DNA of 64,000 nucleotides, taken from the NCBI RefSeq assembly GCF_900167905.1, contig NZ_FUYZ01000001.1, forward strand, positions 558,001 through 622,000. The letters are read 5' to 3'. A model generated the notes under the pieces. The model was not told the origin of the DNA, ran no database searches, and saw only the letters and a list, made by a program, of their open reading frames with translations. How positions within the stretch are numbered: the first letter of the stretch is position 1; every line of letters begins with the position of its first letter. Of the stretch, positions 18,601-25,843 are shown in pieces. This DNA comes from Soonwooa buanensis (lineage in GTDB: Bacteria > Bacteroidota > Bacteroidia > Flavobacteriales > Weeksellaceae). The position numbers and the translations under genes were made by a program.

Positions 18601-19644
18601 CAAACAACTCCGCTTGTCGATGGCGAAACTTATTATGCTACACAAACAATTTCTAGTTGTGAAAGTATTAATAAATTAGCTGTAAAAGTTGCCGTTAATA
18701 ATAGTAGTATCTCTGCTAGCAATTATGTTGAACCTACATTTTGTAATGATACAACGGATGATTTTAAACTTATTAATTTAAACGATTATAGAACTAAATT
18801 AATTACTAACATAACTGGTTTACAATTCACTTTTTATGATAGTAACAATCAATTGGTGCCTGATTTTACAAAAGCCAAACTCAATATTGGGCATAACCTT
18901 TTTAATGTCGAAATTAAAAACACAGTTGGTTGTTCGCAGTGGTTTACTTTAGAATTTAATTTAAATAAAAAACCAAAACTGAGCCTTCCTTCTGAAGTTG
19001 AATTTTGTAGTGGCATCGATGCAGAACTTAATGCTGGCGACTGTGCAGGCTGTACTTTCTTATGGAACACTGGAGAAACTTCTCAAATTATTAAAACCCA
19101 AACTGAAGGCACTTACACTGTTACTGTAACTACTGAAAAAACTTGTCAAAACTCGGCATCAGTCGTTGTTAAAAAAGCAAAACTTGCGACGATTAAGAAC
19201 ATCCAAATAGAAAATAATTTGGTAACAATTACGATGTCCGAAGCTGGCGATTATCTTTATTCTGATGATAATATCAACTGGCAGACCTCTAACCAATTTA
19301 AATTAGAAAACGGAAATTACACCATCTATGTCAAAACAAAAATGGGATGCCTAATCGACCAACGTACAATTAGTATTTTCGAAATTCCGAATAGTTTTTC
19401 GCCGAATGCTGATGGTATTAACGACACATGGAAAATCAAAGGTTTAGAAAACTACAAAGATTCTCAAGTCATTGTTTTGGATCGATTTGGAAAGAAGCTT
19501 TTCGAAACCAAAGTTAATGGCATTTTTGAATGGAACGGAAAAATCAATGGACATCCATTACCGACAGATACTTATTGGTATATCATTAATGTTAGTGATG
19601 GTCGAAGTTTCAAAGGATTTTTGGTTTTAAAAAATCGAAACTAA
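15694..19644 (+). CDS. Large T9SS type B cargo protein with DUF7948, SBBP propeller and Ig-like domains
   Basis: The ATG at 15694 gives 1316 residues with a clear signal peptide (MKRIFIIVFLSIATLLLAQ). Residues about 25-265 match the DUF7948 region that precedes SBBP beta-propellers (YFYENKGQI, NLEHNPKGVENVHRYQRIVYKNVYNNVDL). Residues about 270-690 contain propeller repeats such as WGSFFGGDNEDIG and TGQIHIPS-type strands. Then follow several Ig-like/PKD-like domains with cysteine-rich segments (CIGSNIELKASGGTNYSWTG) and two near-identical units with NLKWYNAS and NIKWYNAS. The end is a type B (CHU_C) sorting domain: FSPNADGINDTW, VLDRFGKKLFE and PTDTYWYIINVSDG. It is probably a surface adhesin or a gliding-associated filament-like protein. 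Confidence 0.9.
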   Translation: MKRIFIIVFLSIATLLLAQNKYQNQYYFYENKGQIIDQKAKPNPEVKYLFNSAGLNVQIKKNGFSYDVYEVEKKVSKKKQATSENTINPKLQKKQNQNVEYTSKYHRVDINLVNANNNVQIEAEGKSQDYENYYNLEHNPKGVENVHRYQRIVYKNVYNNVDLVFFKPEDSTKTVEYNFLVHPGGKVSDIKMKFEGAKTKLKDGKLAMALRFGEMQENIPNSWIEHSNSKQNIAVNFKDFGNQTFGFDSEINTSDKTIVIDPVPTRIWGSFFGGDNEDIGLIRTDNNDDVYVYGNTWSSINIATTGAYQTTFNTSGYRDAFLAKISKDGSQKLWGTYYGMKYYDDFMQVTFDNQNNVFATGQIHIPSPTSPNNPYSANIQMSLVKFSPTGTMIYNNIYGGNGEEEPWDIAYLNNNIYVIGNTSSTADFATAGAFQSSVTGGRNGFVAKFDSNSGNKDWITYYAGSGATSLYKIFNVDNDTIEIIGRTAGTTLPLKNPIRSSNNGGGSDGVYIIFDEIGDLKYGTFLGEDVKNEYLQSARRIGDEVYISAEQYINSTSEKGLLYRINTKTNSIVSSKLFDLYDTLQNITYIDEQANIFVSGSTTHLGTIDYTGVSTPGAFLENPPSSQNVFVVKYDSDLNKIWGTFYYGSQVNDVIKDKSGNLYFYGMVSGNIPNIATPGAFQQNNLNTSNSIYIAKFIDCSSSATASSNSPICIGSNIELKASGGTNYSWTGPNGFTSSLQNPIITNATTANSGVYSCAITGSGGCDGTYTVTVFVGDNEKPIPDDPNLPKLTGDCNFVVTTIPTATDKCAGKITATTTDPLSYSLPGLYTITWHYTDRNGNTEIQTQLVEITDQPKPTGSQQQNFCAIDHPEISDIQVVGTNLKWYNASGLILPVNTALVDNTTYYVTQNSAGCESSKLEILVNVSDPVAPSGNSPQSFCIGQNPTLGDIAITGQNIKWYNASNILLAQTTPLVDGETYYATQTISSCESINKLAVKVAVNNSSISASNYVEPTFCNDTTDDFKLINLNDYRTKLITNITGLQFTFYDSNNQLVPDFTKAKLNIGHNLFNVEIKNTVGCSQWFTLEFNLNKKPKLSLPSEVEFCSGIDAELNAGDCAGCTFLWNTGETSQIIKTQTEGTYTVTVTTEKTCQNSASVVVKKAKLATIKNIQIENNLVTITMSEAGDYLYSDDNINWQTSNQFKLENGNYTIYVKTKMGCLIDQRTISIFEIPNSFSPNADGINDTWKIKGLENYKDSQVIVLDRFGKKLFETKVNGIFEWNGKINGHPLPTDTYWYIINVSDGRSFKGFLVLKNRN

Positions 19645-19686
19645 TTTTTAGTTTTTAACAAAATTAATTTCTAATTCCTAAAAAAT
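19645..19686. repeat. Short heptad-period element filling a convergent gap
   Basis: The 42 bases between two stop codons are exactly six heptads: TTTTTAG, TTTTTAA, CAAAATT, AATTTCT, AATTCCT and AAAAAAT. The right half shares the CAAArTT-AATTyCT-AATTCCT order with the longer element at 21789-21809. This is the smallest member of the heptad family described in the findings. Confidence 0.6.
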
Positions 19687-20409
19687 TTATTCAAAAGTTT
19701 TGGAAGAACCCTCGAGAAGTTGATTAAGTTCTGCTAATTCTTCTTTTGTTAGATCACGCCATTTACCGATCGGAAGATCGAGTTTGATATTAAGAACTCG
19801 AATACGTTTTAGTTTTTTAACATCGTAGCCAAGATACTCGCACATACGACGAATTTGACGGTTAAGACCTTGCGTCAACACGATTCTAAAGCTCATGGTA
19901 TCGATTTGCTCGACCTCACATTTTTTAGTCACTGTGTCCAAAATTGGTACACCACTTCTCATTTTATTTAAGAAAGCTGGCGAAATTGGCTTATCCACTC
20001 GGACAATATATTCTTTCCCGTGATTGTTTTTAGAACGGAGGATTTTGTTAACAATATCGCCATCAGAAGTCAACAAGATCAAACCTTCACTAGGTTTGTC
20101 TAAACGACCAATTGGGAAAACACGTTTTGGATGTTGGATGTAGTCGATAATGTTGTCCTTTTCGCGCTTTGTATCTGTAGTACAAACAATGCCGACAGGT
20201 TTATTAAAAGCGATGTAGACATGTTCTTCTTCAGTTTTCCTGATTGAAACACCATCCACACAAATTTCGTCTTCGTCAGAAACTTTAGTTCCTAATTCTG
20301 GTTTTACACCATTTATTGTAATTCGTCCTTCTTCCAAAAGCTTATCAGCTGCTCGACGTGAGCAATATCCAACTTCTGACAAATACTTATTAATACGTGT
20401 TTTTTCCAT
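19687..20409 (-). CDS. rluF: 23S rRNA pseudouridine synthase, RluF type
   Basis: This 240-residue enzyme has an N-terminal S4 RNA-binding domain (TRINKYLSEVGYCSRRAADKL, residues 3-60) and an RsuA/RluB/E/F catalytic domain. The catalytic Asp is in GRLDKPSEGL at about residue 101; later signatures are LTQGLNRQIRRMCEYLGYDV and the KLKRIRVLNI strand. The short catalytic loop and the MCEYLGYDV segment fit RluF, which modifies U2604 of 23S rRNA, better than RsuA or RluB, but the subgroup is inferred. It lies two bases downstream of the small envelope protein gene and truB, giving a minus-strand cluster with two pseudouridine synthases. Confidence 0.9.
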   Translation of the reverse strand: MEKTRINKYLSEVGYCSRRAADKLLEEGRITINGVKPELGTKVSDEDEICVDGVSIRKTEEEHVYIAFNKPVGIVCTTDTKREKDNIIDYIQHPKRVFPIGRLDKPSEGLILLTSDGDIVNKILRSKNNHGKEYIVRVDKPISPAFLNKMRSGVPILDTVTKKCEVEQIDTMSFRIVLTQGLNRQIRRMCEYLGYDVKKLKRIRVLNIKLDLPIGKWRDLTKEELAELNQLLEGSSKTFE

Positions 20410-20411
20410 TT

Positions 20412-20975
20412 TTAATATCTTTTATTCGAAAACAAAATCAAACCATAAGTTAAACCTACAAAAAAAGTTCCTTCGCCATCCAAAACTTGATTCTCCAAAT
20501 TAACCGAAAAATATTGTCCTAGATTGTTAGTCATTGGTTCTATTTTTCCTAAACTTAAACCAATAAAACCTGCATTTTTCGCAGCCGTTTGATTGATTTT
20601 ATTACCATATTTTGCACTGATAAAAAAGAAATCATCATCCGTTTTATCATTTACAAAAAAGTAAGGCTGAATTGTAAAATACAACAAATGATAATTGGGA
20701 TCGATATAACTGTAACGTAAACCTCCCGCCAAAGCAAACCAACTTATCGGCTGATAACCAACTTGCGAAGAAAATCCATAATTATACTTCCCAGGTGGAA
20801 CTTGACTCAATTCATAATCTGTTTTTGCTTGACTATTTCTAACAATGGAAGCCAAATCGAAACCGACACCAGCATCCAAAGTTGTAAAAAATCCCAACTT
20901 CTTCCTGGGCGGATAATCTTGCGAAAAAACAAAACTTGAAAATACAAGCAGTAAAAAAAATAAATGCTTTTTCAT
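20412..20975 (-). CDS. Exported protein, possible small outer-membrane barrel
   Basis: This 187-residue protein has a signal peptide (MKKHLFFLLLVFSSFVFSQ). The body alternates polar and aromatic residues in strands such as LGFFTTLDAGVGF, WFALAGGLRYSY, LLYFTIQPYFFV and FFVGLTYGLILF, suggesting an eight-strand or similar outer-membrane barrel, though its C-terminus (FSNKRY) is not a classical barrel ending. I cannot assign a function. It is squeezed between truB and rluF: its ATG directly follows the truB stop codon (no gap) and rluF starts two bases after its own stop, so the three are almost certainly co-transcribed. Confidence 0.68.
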   Translation of the reverse strand: MKKHLFFLLLVFSSFVFSQDYPPRKKLGFFTTLDAGVGFDLASIVRNSQAKTDYELSQVPPGKYNYGFSSQVGYQPISWFALAGGLRYSYIDPNYHLLYFTIQPYFFVNDKTDDDFFFISAKYGNKINQTAAKNAGFIGLSLGKIEPMTNNLGQYFSVNLENQVLDGEGTFFVGLTYGLILFSNKRY

Positions 20976-21677
20976 TTACAAATCTTCAAAATGATAGTCG
21001 TTGTCAAGGAATTTTTCGGAGGCATTTTCGATGCTGTAATCGCCGATTTTGGTACGACGCAATTGCGTGAGATATGCACCGACGCCCAAATCTTGACCAA
21101 TGTCATGCGCTAAACTTCGGATGTAAGTCCCTTTGCTACATCCAACGATAAAGCTAACCAAAGCGCCATCAATTTTAATATCATTAATGTAATGAATCGT
21201 GGTTTTTCGGGATTTCATTTCGACTTCTTCGCCAGCGCGCGCGAGGTTGTACGCACGTTCGCCATCGATTTTTAAAGCTGAAAAAACAGGTGGTTTTTGG
21301 TCGATTTCGCCAACAAATTTTTCTAAAGTTTTATGAATATCTTCTTCTGTAATATGTGAAAAATCCTGATGTAGAATTTCGGATTTTTCCGTGTCATAAG
21401 ATTCTGTCTGAACACCGATTTTTACTTCTGCCCAATATTCTTTAGGCGCATCTTGAATTTCGGGAATTCTTTTCGTAAACTTTCCTGTGCAAACAATCAA
21501 AAGTCCAGTCGCACGTGGATCCAAAGTCCCAGCATGACCAATTTTGAATTTCTTAGGAAGTTCTCTATATTCTCGTTTCAGTTTGTATTTTAGTTTGTTA
21601 ACCGCTTGGAAGGAAGTCCAATCCAAAGGTTTGTCCACTAAAAATATATATCCTGATTGTAATTGTTCTGATGTCAC
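20976..21677 (-). CDS. truB: tRNA pseudouridine(55) synthase TruB
   Basis: This 233-residue enzyme makes pseudouridine 55 in the T-loop of tRNA. The catalytic Asp lies in GHAGTLDPRATGLL at about residue 53; other signatures are the N-terminal VDKPLDWTSFQAVNKL, QKPPVFSALKIDGERAYNLAR and the GTYIRSLAHDIG motif around residue 184. The length matches the short bacterial form without a C-terminal PUA extension. The start ATG at 21675-21677 is preceded, after only six bases, by a 161-base heptad-period element, which would form most of its 5' leader. It heads a tight three-gene unit with a putative barrel protein and rluF. Confidence 0.97.
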   Translation of the reverse strand: MTSEQLQSGYIFLVDKPLDWTSFQAVNKLKYKLKREYRELPKKFKIGHAGTLDPRATGLLIVCTGKFTKRIPEIQDAPKEYWAEVKIGVQTESYDTEKSEILHQDFSHITEEDIHKTLEKFVGEIDQKPPVFSALKIDGERAYNLARAGEEVEMKSRKTTIHYINDIKIDGALVSFIVGCSKGTYIRSLAHDIGQDLGVGAYLTQLRRTKIGDYSIENASEKFLDNDYHFEDL

Positions 21678-21683
21678 AAAATT

Positions 21684-21844
21684 GTGTTTAGTTGATGGTT
21701 GACAGTTGTTGGTTTTTAGTTTTGGGTTTAAGGTTTAAGGTTTAAGGTTTAAGGTTTAAGGTTTAAGGTTTAAGGTTTAAGGTTTAAGCAAAGTTAATTC
21801 CTAATTCCTAATTCCTAATTCCTAAAATCTAGACCTAAACCCAA
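21684..21844. repeat. Heptad-period element with nine GTTTAAG and four AATTCCT units
   Basis: The 161 bases are 23 consecutive seven-base units in one register. They begin GTGTTTA, GTTGATG, GTTGACA, GTTGTTG, GTTTTTA, GTTTTGG, continue with nine identical GTTTAAG units (21726-21788), then CAAAGTT, four AATTCCT units (21796-21823), AAAATCT, AGACCTA and AACCCAA. The left half is G-initial and T-rich, the right half A-initial, so the halves are partly complementary. It sits between prmA and truB, ending six bases before the truB start codon. The remaining 79 bases to prmA (21845-21923) contain nothing I recognise. Confidence 0.85.
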
Positions 21845-21923
21845 GCCGAATACTCTCGCTTTGATTAATTCAACGAACAAAAAAACGAAATTGTATCGCT
21901 CTTTTGTCAAGATTTGAAATTAA

Positions 21924-22751
21924 CTATTTTCTCAAAAGAAGACTTACCCACTCTTCTCTTTGCAATTGTCTTTCTAAAGTTAAATTTTCAGCTTTACAAA
22001 CTTCCAGAATATCATCAACATCAAAGAAGCAAAGTCCTGACAACAACAATTCGCCGCCATCATTCAAATCTTTAACATAAGTCGGAATATCAGAAATCAA
22101 AATATTTCGGTTGATATTCGCCAAGATAACATCAAATTTTTCTTTACCAAGATTTTCGGCAGTTCCTAATTCAATTTTCAAATCAACATTGTTACGTTCT
22201 GCATTCTCGTGAGAGTTTTCTACAGACCATTCGTCGATGTCAATTGCTAAAGTTTCGCCAGCACCACGTTGTTTAGCAAAAATCGCCAACACCGAAGTCC
22301 CACAACCCATATCCAAAACTTTTTTGTCCTTGAAATCCATATCATACATCTGCTGAATCATCAAATGCGTTGTCGCATGATGACCTGTCCCAAAAGACAT
22401 TTTTGGCTGAATAATAATTTCGTAAGGAAGATTTTGACTTTCATGGAATTCTGCTCTTATCAACACTTTGTCATCAATATTAATAGGTGTAAAGTTTTTT
22501 TCCCATTCTTCATTCCAGTTGATATTTGGCATTTGTCGGTATTCATAAGAGATTTCGACATCTGGAGAATTAAGTAAGTTAAGCTCTTTAAGCGTTTCTT
22601 CACTATACAAATCCTCTTGGATATAAGCCAAAATCCCATCATGTTCTTCCGTAAAACTATCGAATCCAATACCGATAAGTTCTGCCATTAATATCTCGCT
22701 CCAAGGTTGTACCGGATTTATTTTGAATGTAAATTCTAAGTAAGAAGTCAT
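21924..22751 (-). CDS. prmA: Ribosomal protein L11 methyltransferase PrmA
   Basis: This 275-residue methyltransferase trimethylates ribosomal protein L11. The family signatures are FGTGHHATTHLMIQQM around residue 127 (FGTGxHxTT), the SAM-binding VLDMGCGTSVLAIFA around residue 152, LAIDIDEWSVENSHEN, and ANINRNILI around residue 208, the equivalent of the catalytic NPPY-type motif in this family. The N-terminal domain (YLEFTFKINPVQPWSEIL) is the substrate-recognition ferredoxin-like domain. It is on the same strand as truB and ggt, with heptad elements on both sides. Confidence 0.96.
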   Translation of the reverse strand: MTSYLEFTFKINPVQPWSEILMAELIGIGFDSFTEEHDGILAYIQEDLYSEETLKELNLLNSPDVEISYEYRQMPNINWNEEWEKNFTPINIDDKVLIRAEFHESQNLPYEIIIQPKMSFGTGHHATTHLMIQQMYDMDFKDKKVLDMGCGTSVLAIFAKQRGAGETLAIDIDEWSVENSHENAERNNVDLKIELGTAENLGKEKFDVILANINRNILISDIPTYVKDLNDGGELLLSGLCFFDVDDILEVCKAENLTLERQLQREEWVSLLLRK

Positions 22752-22797
22752 ATTTTAATTTTAATAATGCAAAAATAAGAATTATGCTTTTAAATAA

Positions 22798-22874
22798 GTT
22801 ATGAGTTGTGAGTTATAAATCATGAATTTTAATAAAATACAAACATTAAACTTAAAACCCCTAATCTTGAAACT
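22798..22874. repeat. Degenerate heptad-period element upstream of prmA
   Basis: Eleven seven-base units can be read in one register: GTTATGA, GTTGTGA, GTTATAA, ATCATGA, ATTTTAA, TAAAATA, CAAACAT, TAAACTT, AAAACCC, CTAATCT, TGAAACT. The left units start GTT, and the right half reversed and complemented gives AGTTTCA, AGATTAG, GGGTTTT, AAGTTTA, so the halves are loosely complementary. It is between ggt and prmA. Confidence 0.6.
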
Positions 22875-22886
22875 CATCGGAGTTTT

Positions 22887-22925
22887 AATAAAAAAAAGAG
22901 CTCAGATTTAAAATCCAAACTCCTT
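22887..22925 (-). terminator. Terminator of ggt
   Basis: On the minus strand GAGTTTGGATTT can pair with AAATCTGAGCTC at all twelve positions if G-T pairs are allowed, followed by a run of eight T. It starts about 25 bases past the ggt stop codon. Confidence 0.78.
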
Positions 22926-22947
22926 TTAAAAATATTTTTAAAAAAAA

Positions 22948-24639
22948 CTATTCCACGCCAACAGAGTCGTCACCACGGCCATCAGCCACCGCATGAATGT
23001 TTTTATTATCGTCAACAAGGATAATTTCTGTTCTTCCGATTTGCTCACGACGTTCGATTTTGTAACCCATTTTCTCTAAAGATTTTACCGTTGTTTCTGG
23101 GAAGTTTTTTTCAACAGCCACAGTTTCTGGCAACCATTGGTGATGGAACTTCGGAGCATTAACTGCAAAGTTGGCATTTAATCCAAAATCTACAACATCT
23201 ACAATCGCTTGGAAAACCGAGGTCGGAATTGTTGTTCCTCCAGGTGTACCAACTACCATTTTCACTTTGTTATCTTTCATTAGAATAGTTGGTGCCATGG
23301 ACGATAACATTCTTTTCCCAGCTTTAATTGCGTTAGCTTCTCCACCAACTGCGCCATACATATTTGGCACGCCAGGTTTTACAGAAAAATCATCCATTTC
23401 ATTATTTAAGAAAAATCCAGCACCCGAAACGACTGTTTTACTACCATAAAGTCCATTAAGCGTCGTCGTCACCGAAACCGCGTTTCCTTCTTTATCCAAA
23501 ATCGAAATATGTGTCGTCTCAGTACTTTCCTTTCCTTGCTTTATGATTTTACCAACTTCACTACTCGGCGTAGCTTGATTTGGATTGTAGGATTTCCAAC
23601 GGTTTTGCAAATACACGTCGCTTACTAACTTTGTCGTTTCATCTTTAATAAAATCTGGATCGCCCATATATTCGGCGCGATCCGCATAAGCACGACGCTC
23701 AGCCTCAACCATAGGCTGCACAGTTTCTATCGCATTTTGTTGCGGATTTTTAACATCAGCATAACTGTACATTTTTAACATTTGTGCTAACAAAATTCCA
23801 CCACTTGATGGTAAAGGCATAGTAACAACTTCATGACCTTTATAGCTAAAAGTCATTGGTTTTCTTTCCTTGGTTTTATAATTTTTAAGATCGGCTTCAG
23901 TAATAATTCCGTTTCCGAGTTTCATCTCGTTAACAATCATTTTTGCCGTTTCACCTTCGTAGAATTCCTTTTCACCATTCTTTTGAATACGTTTCAAGGT
24001 TTCTGCCAATTCTTTCTGAATCAAAATATCACCAGCTTTCCATTTTTCATTTTTTATAAAAACGGGGATATTTTTGTTATGTTTCGCAAATTCTTCTTTA
24101 TGCATATTAAGAAGTCCCGCTTCTTGCTCAGTAATCGCAAAACCTTTTTCCGCTAAATCTATCGCTGGTTGAATTAATTTATCAAAACTTAATTTAGCAT
24201 AAGGCATCGTCGCAAACATCCCAGAAATACTTCCAGGAATACCAACCGCCAATCTTCCATTCTGTGACAAATCGGTATTTGCATTTCCTTTTTTGTCCCA
24301 ATACATATCGAATGTAGACTTTGCTGGTGCCGTTTCGCGATAGTCAAGTGCTATTTTTTTTCCATTATTGGTTGTAGCAACTAAAAATCCACCACCTCCG
24401 ATGTTTCCCGCTTGTGGATAAACTACCGCCAAAGCCAATTGTGTAGCAACAACCGCATCAAAAGCATTTCCTCCTTCTTTAAGGATTTTAGAACCAGCTT
24501 CACTGGCTAAAGGATGCGCCGAAACAATTACACCTTTTTGTTTGACCTTAACTTCTTTAACAATATTAATATCTGTGTATTGCGCCGTAATATTACCAAA
24601 AGCCAAAACTGTGGCAAGTGCGAGTAGTTTAATTTTCAT
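22948..24639 (-). CDS. ggt: Gamma-glutamyltransferase (gamma-glutamyltranspeptidase)
   Basis: The ATG at 24639 gives 563 residues with a signal peptide (MKIKLLALATVLAFGNITAQ); an in-frame TTG twelve bases upstream is not needed. The enzyme is a periplasmic Ntn-hydrolase that cleaves glutathione and other gamma-glutamyl compounds. The autoprocessing and catalytic threonine lies in ESTETTHISILDKEGNAVS (about residue 375), and the substrate loop is visible as SSMAPTILM and GTPGGTTIPTS near residues 455-480. The N-terminal GNAFDAVVATQLALAVVYP and GGGGFL are also typical. It is full length, with two subunits expected after cleavage. A terminator follows at 22887-22925. Confidence 0.96.
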   Translation of the reverse strand: MKIKLLALATVLAFGNITAQYTDINIVKEVKVKQKGVIVSAHPLASEAGSKILKEGGNAFDAVVATQLALAVVYPQAGNIGGGGFLVATTNNGKKIALDYRETAPAKSTFDMYWDKKGNANTDLSQNGRLAVGIPGSISGMFATMPYAKLSFDKLIQPAIDLAEKGFAITEQEAGLLNMHKEEFAKHNKNIPVFIKNEKWKAGDILIQKELAETLKRIQKNGEKEFYEGETAKMIVNEMKLGNGIITEADLKNYKTKERKPMTFSYKGHEVVTMPLPSSGGILLAQMLKMYSYADVKNPQQNAIETVQPMVEAERRAYADRAEYMGDPDFIKDETTKLVSDVYLQNRWKSYNPNQATPSSEVGKIIKQGKESTETTHISILDKEGNAVSVTTTLNGLYGSKTVVSGAGFFLNNEMDDFSVKPGVPNMYGAVGGEANAIKAGKRMLSSMAPTILMKDNKVKMVVGTPGGTTIPTSVFQAIVDVVDFGLNANFAVNAPKFHHQWLPETVAVEKNFPETTVKSLEKMGYKIERREQIGRTEIILVDDNKNIHAVADGRGDDSVGVE

Positions 24640-24788
24640 AGTATAATTCAATAAAAAAGCAAAGTTAAAGATTTACTTCAGGTAAAATAAACAAAATATT
24701 AAAATAATATTTCACAAGCATTCCCATCAGCCATTTAATATTTTTACAAATTTTAATATTTTTTTATACATATTATTCAAATATTATT

Positions 24789-24796
24789 TACATTTG
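24789..24796 (+). promoter_or_regulatory. -7 promoter element TACATTTG
   Basis: TACATTTG matches TAnnTTTG and lies 32 bases upstream of the ATG at 24829. I find no TTG at the expected 19-20 bases upstream, so the site is only a half match in a very AT-rich stretch. Confidence 0.4.
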
Positions 24797-24828
24797 ATAA
24801 ACAAATAACAAAAACAAATTTTAACCGT

Positions 24829-25806
24829 ATGAAAAGAAAATTATTCTCTGTGATGACTTTAATCACAATCGCTGCATCAGCTCAAACCTACGACAATGGC
24901 TCCATGAGTACAGGGTCAACTACTGCGAACGGATCGAATCCCGCACCAACTGGCTACAATTGGAGCGAATTACAAAGTGTAAATAATTTAACTAGCACTA
25001 GTCTTGGATTTGCTGCTATTTACAATAATGCAGGTACTACTAATTATACAATAGCGGACGACTTTGTCGTACCGAGTAATGAAAAATGGACAATAAGTTC
25101 GATAGATGTTTTCTTATATCAGACCAGTTATACTGGGACTGTACCACCTATTGACAATTTGAGGCTTAAAATCTATAACGGAGATCCTGAAACCGCTACG
25201 GCAGTATTAGGTAATATGACAACTAATACCTACAACGCAGCACAAAGCTCCGATGCTAAATTATACAGAATTGGAAACAATAGTGCTGGTACAACTAGAA
25301 AAATTTGGAAAGCTAAAGGTAATCTAAGTGGTGAACTACAGCCAGGTACATATTGGGTAGAATATCAAGTACATGCAACAAATGACTCTTCTATATTTTT
25401 TCCTCCTGTAACAACTGCAGGTATATTGGATAAACCAACTTACAATGCAAAACAATTCGCCTCATCAGGTTGGCTACCTTTAACAGATGCTGGTTCGGGT
25501 GCAAAAATTGACATGCCTTTTATTATAACCTATACAGCTACTAATTTAGGAACTTCAGAAACCAGACAGTACGATAGTAGAATTACGGTATATCCAAATC
25601 CAACAGCAGAATCTTTTAAAATTAATTTACCAGAAGAATCTTTAAATAAAGATACAAAAATAGAACTCTACGACGCTTCTGGAAAATTGGTTAAAACTTT
25701 TGACTTATCAAAAGAATACAATATTTCGAACCTAAAAAAAGGTATTTATATGATCAAAATCAACGACGGTAAAAACATTAAAGTAACCAAACTTATTAAA
25801 AATTAA
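24829..25806 (+). CDS. T9SS type A cargo protein of unknown function
   Basis: This 325-residue protein begins with a signal peptide (MKRKLFSVMTLITIAASAQ) and ends in a type A T9SS sorting domain (RITVYPNPTAESFKI, ELYDASGKLVKTFDL, LKKGIYMIKI, ending KLIKN). The middle (TIADDFVVPSNEKWTISSIDVFLYQTSY, read as two parts, and ELQPGTYWVEYQVHAT) has the look of a jelly-roll beta-sandwich as found in PEP-CTERM-like or choice-of-anchor proteins, but no named domain is certain. There is no catalytic motif. It stands alone between ggt and a convergent pentapeptide-repeat gene. Confidence 0.85.
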   Translation: MKRKLFSVMTLITIAASAQTYDNGSMSTGSTTANGSNPAPTGYNWSELQSVNNLTSTSLGFAAIYNNAGTTNYTIADDFVVPSNEKWTISSIDVFLYQTSYTGTVPPIDNLRLKIYNGDPETATAVLGNMTTNTYNAAQSSDAKLYRIGNNSAGTTRKIWKAKGNLSGELQPGTYWVEYQVHATNDSSIFFPPVTTAGILDKPTYNAKQFASSGWLPLTDAGSGAKIDMPFIITYTATNLGTSETRQYDSRITVYPNPTAESFKINLPEESLNKDTKIELYDASGKLVKTFDLSKEYNISNLKKGIYMIKINDGKNIKVTKLIKN

Positions 25807-25814
25807 ACAAAGAA

Positions 25815-25843
25815 AGAGCTGGGAGATTTCCCAGCTTTTTTTA
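25815..25843. terminator. Terminator shared by convergent genes
   Basis: AGCTGGGA (25817-25824) and TCCCAGCT (25829-25836) form a perfect eight-base-pair stem with a four-base loop and a T-run on the plus strand. It mainly serves the T9SS cargo gene; the convergent pentapeptide gene ends at 25841. Confidence 0.88.

Noticed and set aside
21726-21823. Possible CRISPR array from the regular repeats
   Set aside because: The repeats are seven bases long and have no spacers between them; no cas genes are present.
24829-25806. Metalloprotease or other enzyme activity for this T9SS cargo
   Set aside because: No HExxH or other catalytic motif is visible; only the signal peptide and sorting tail can be supported.
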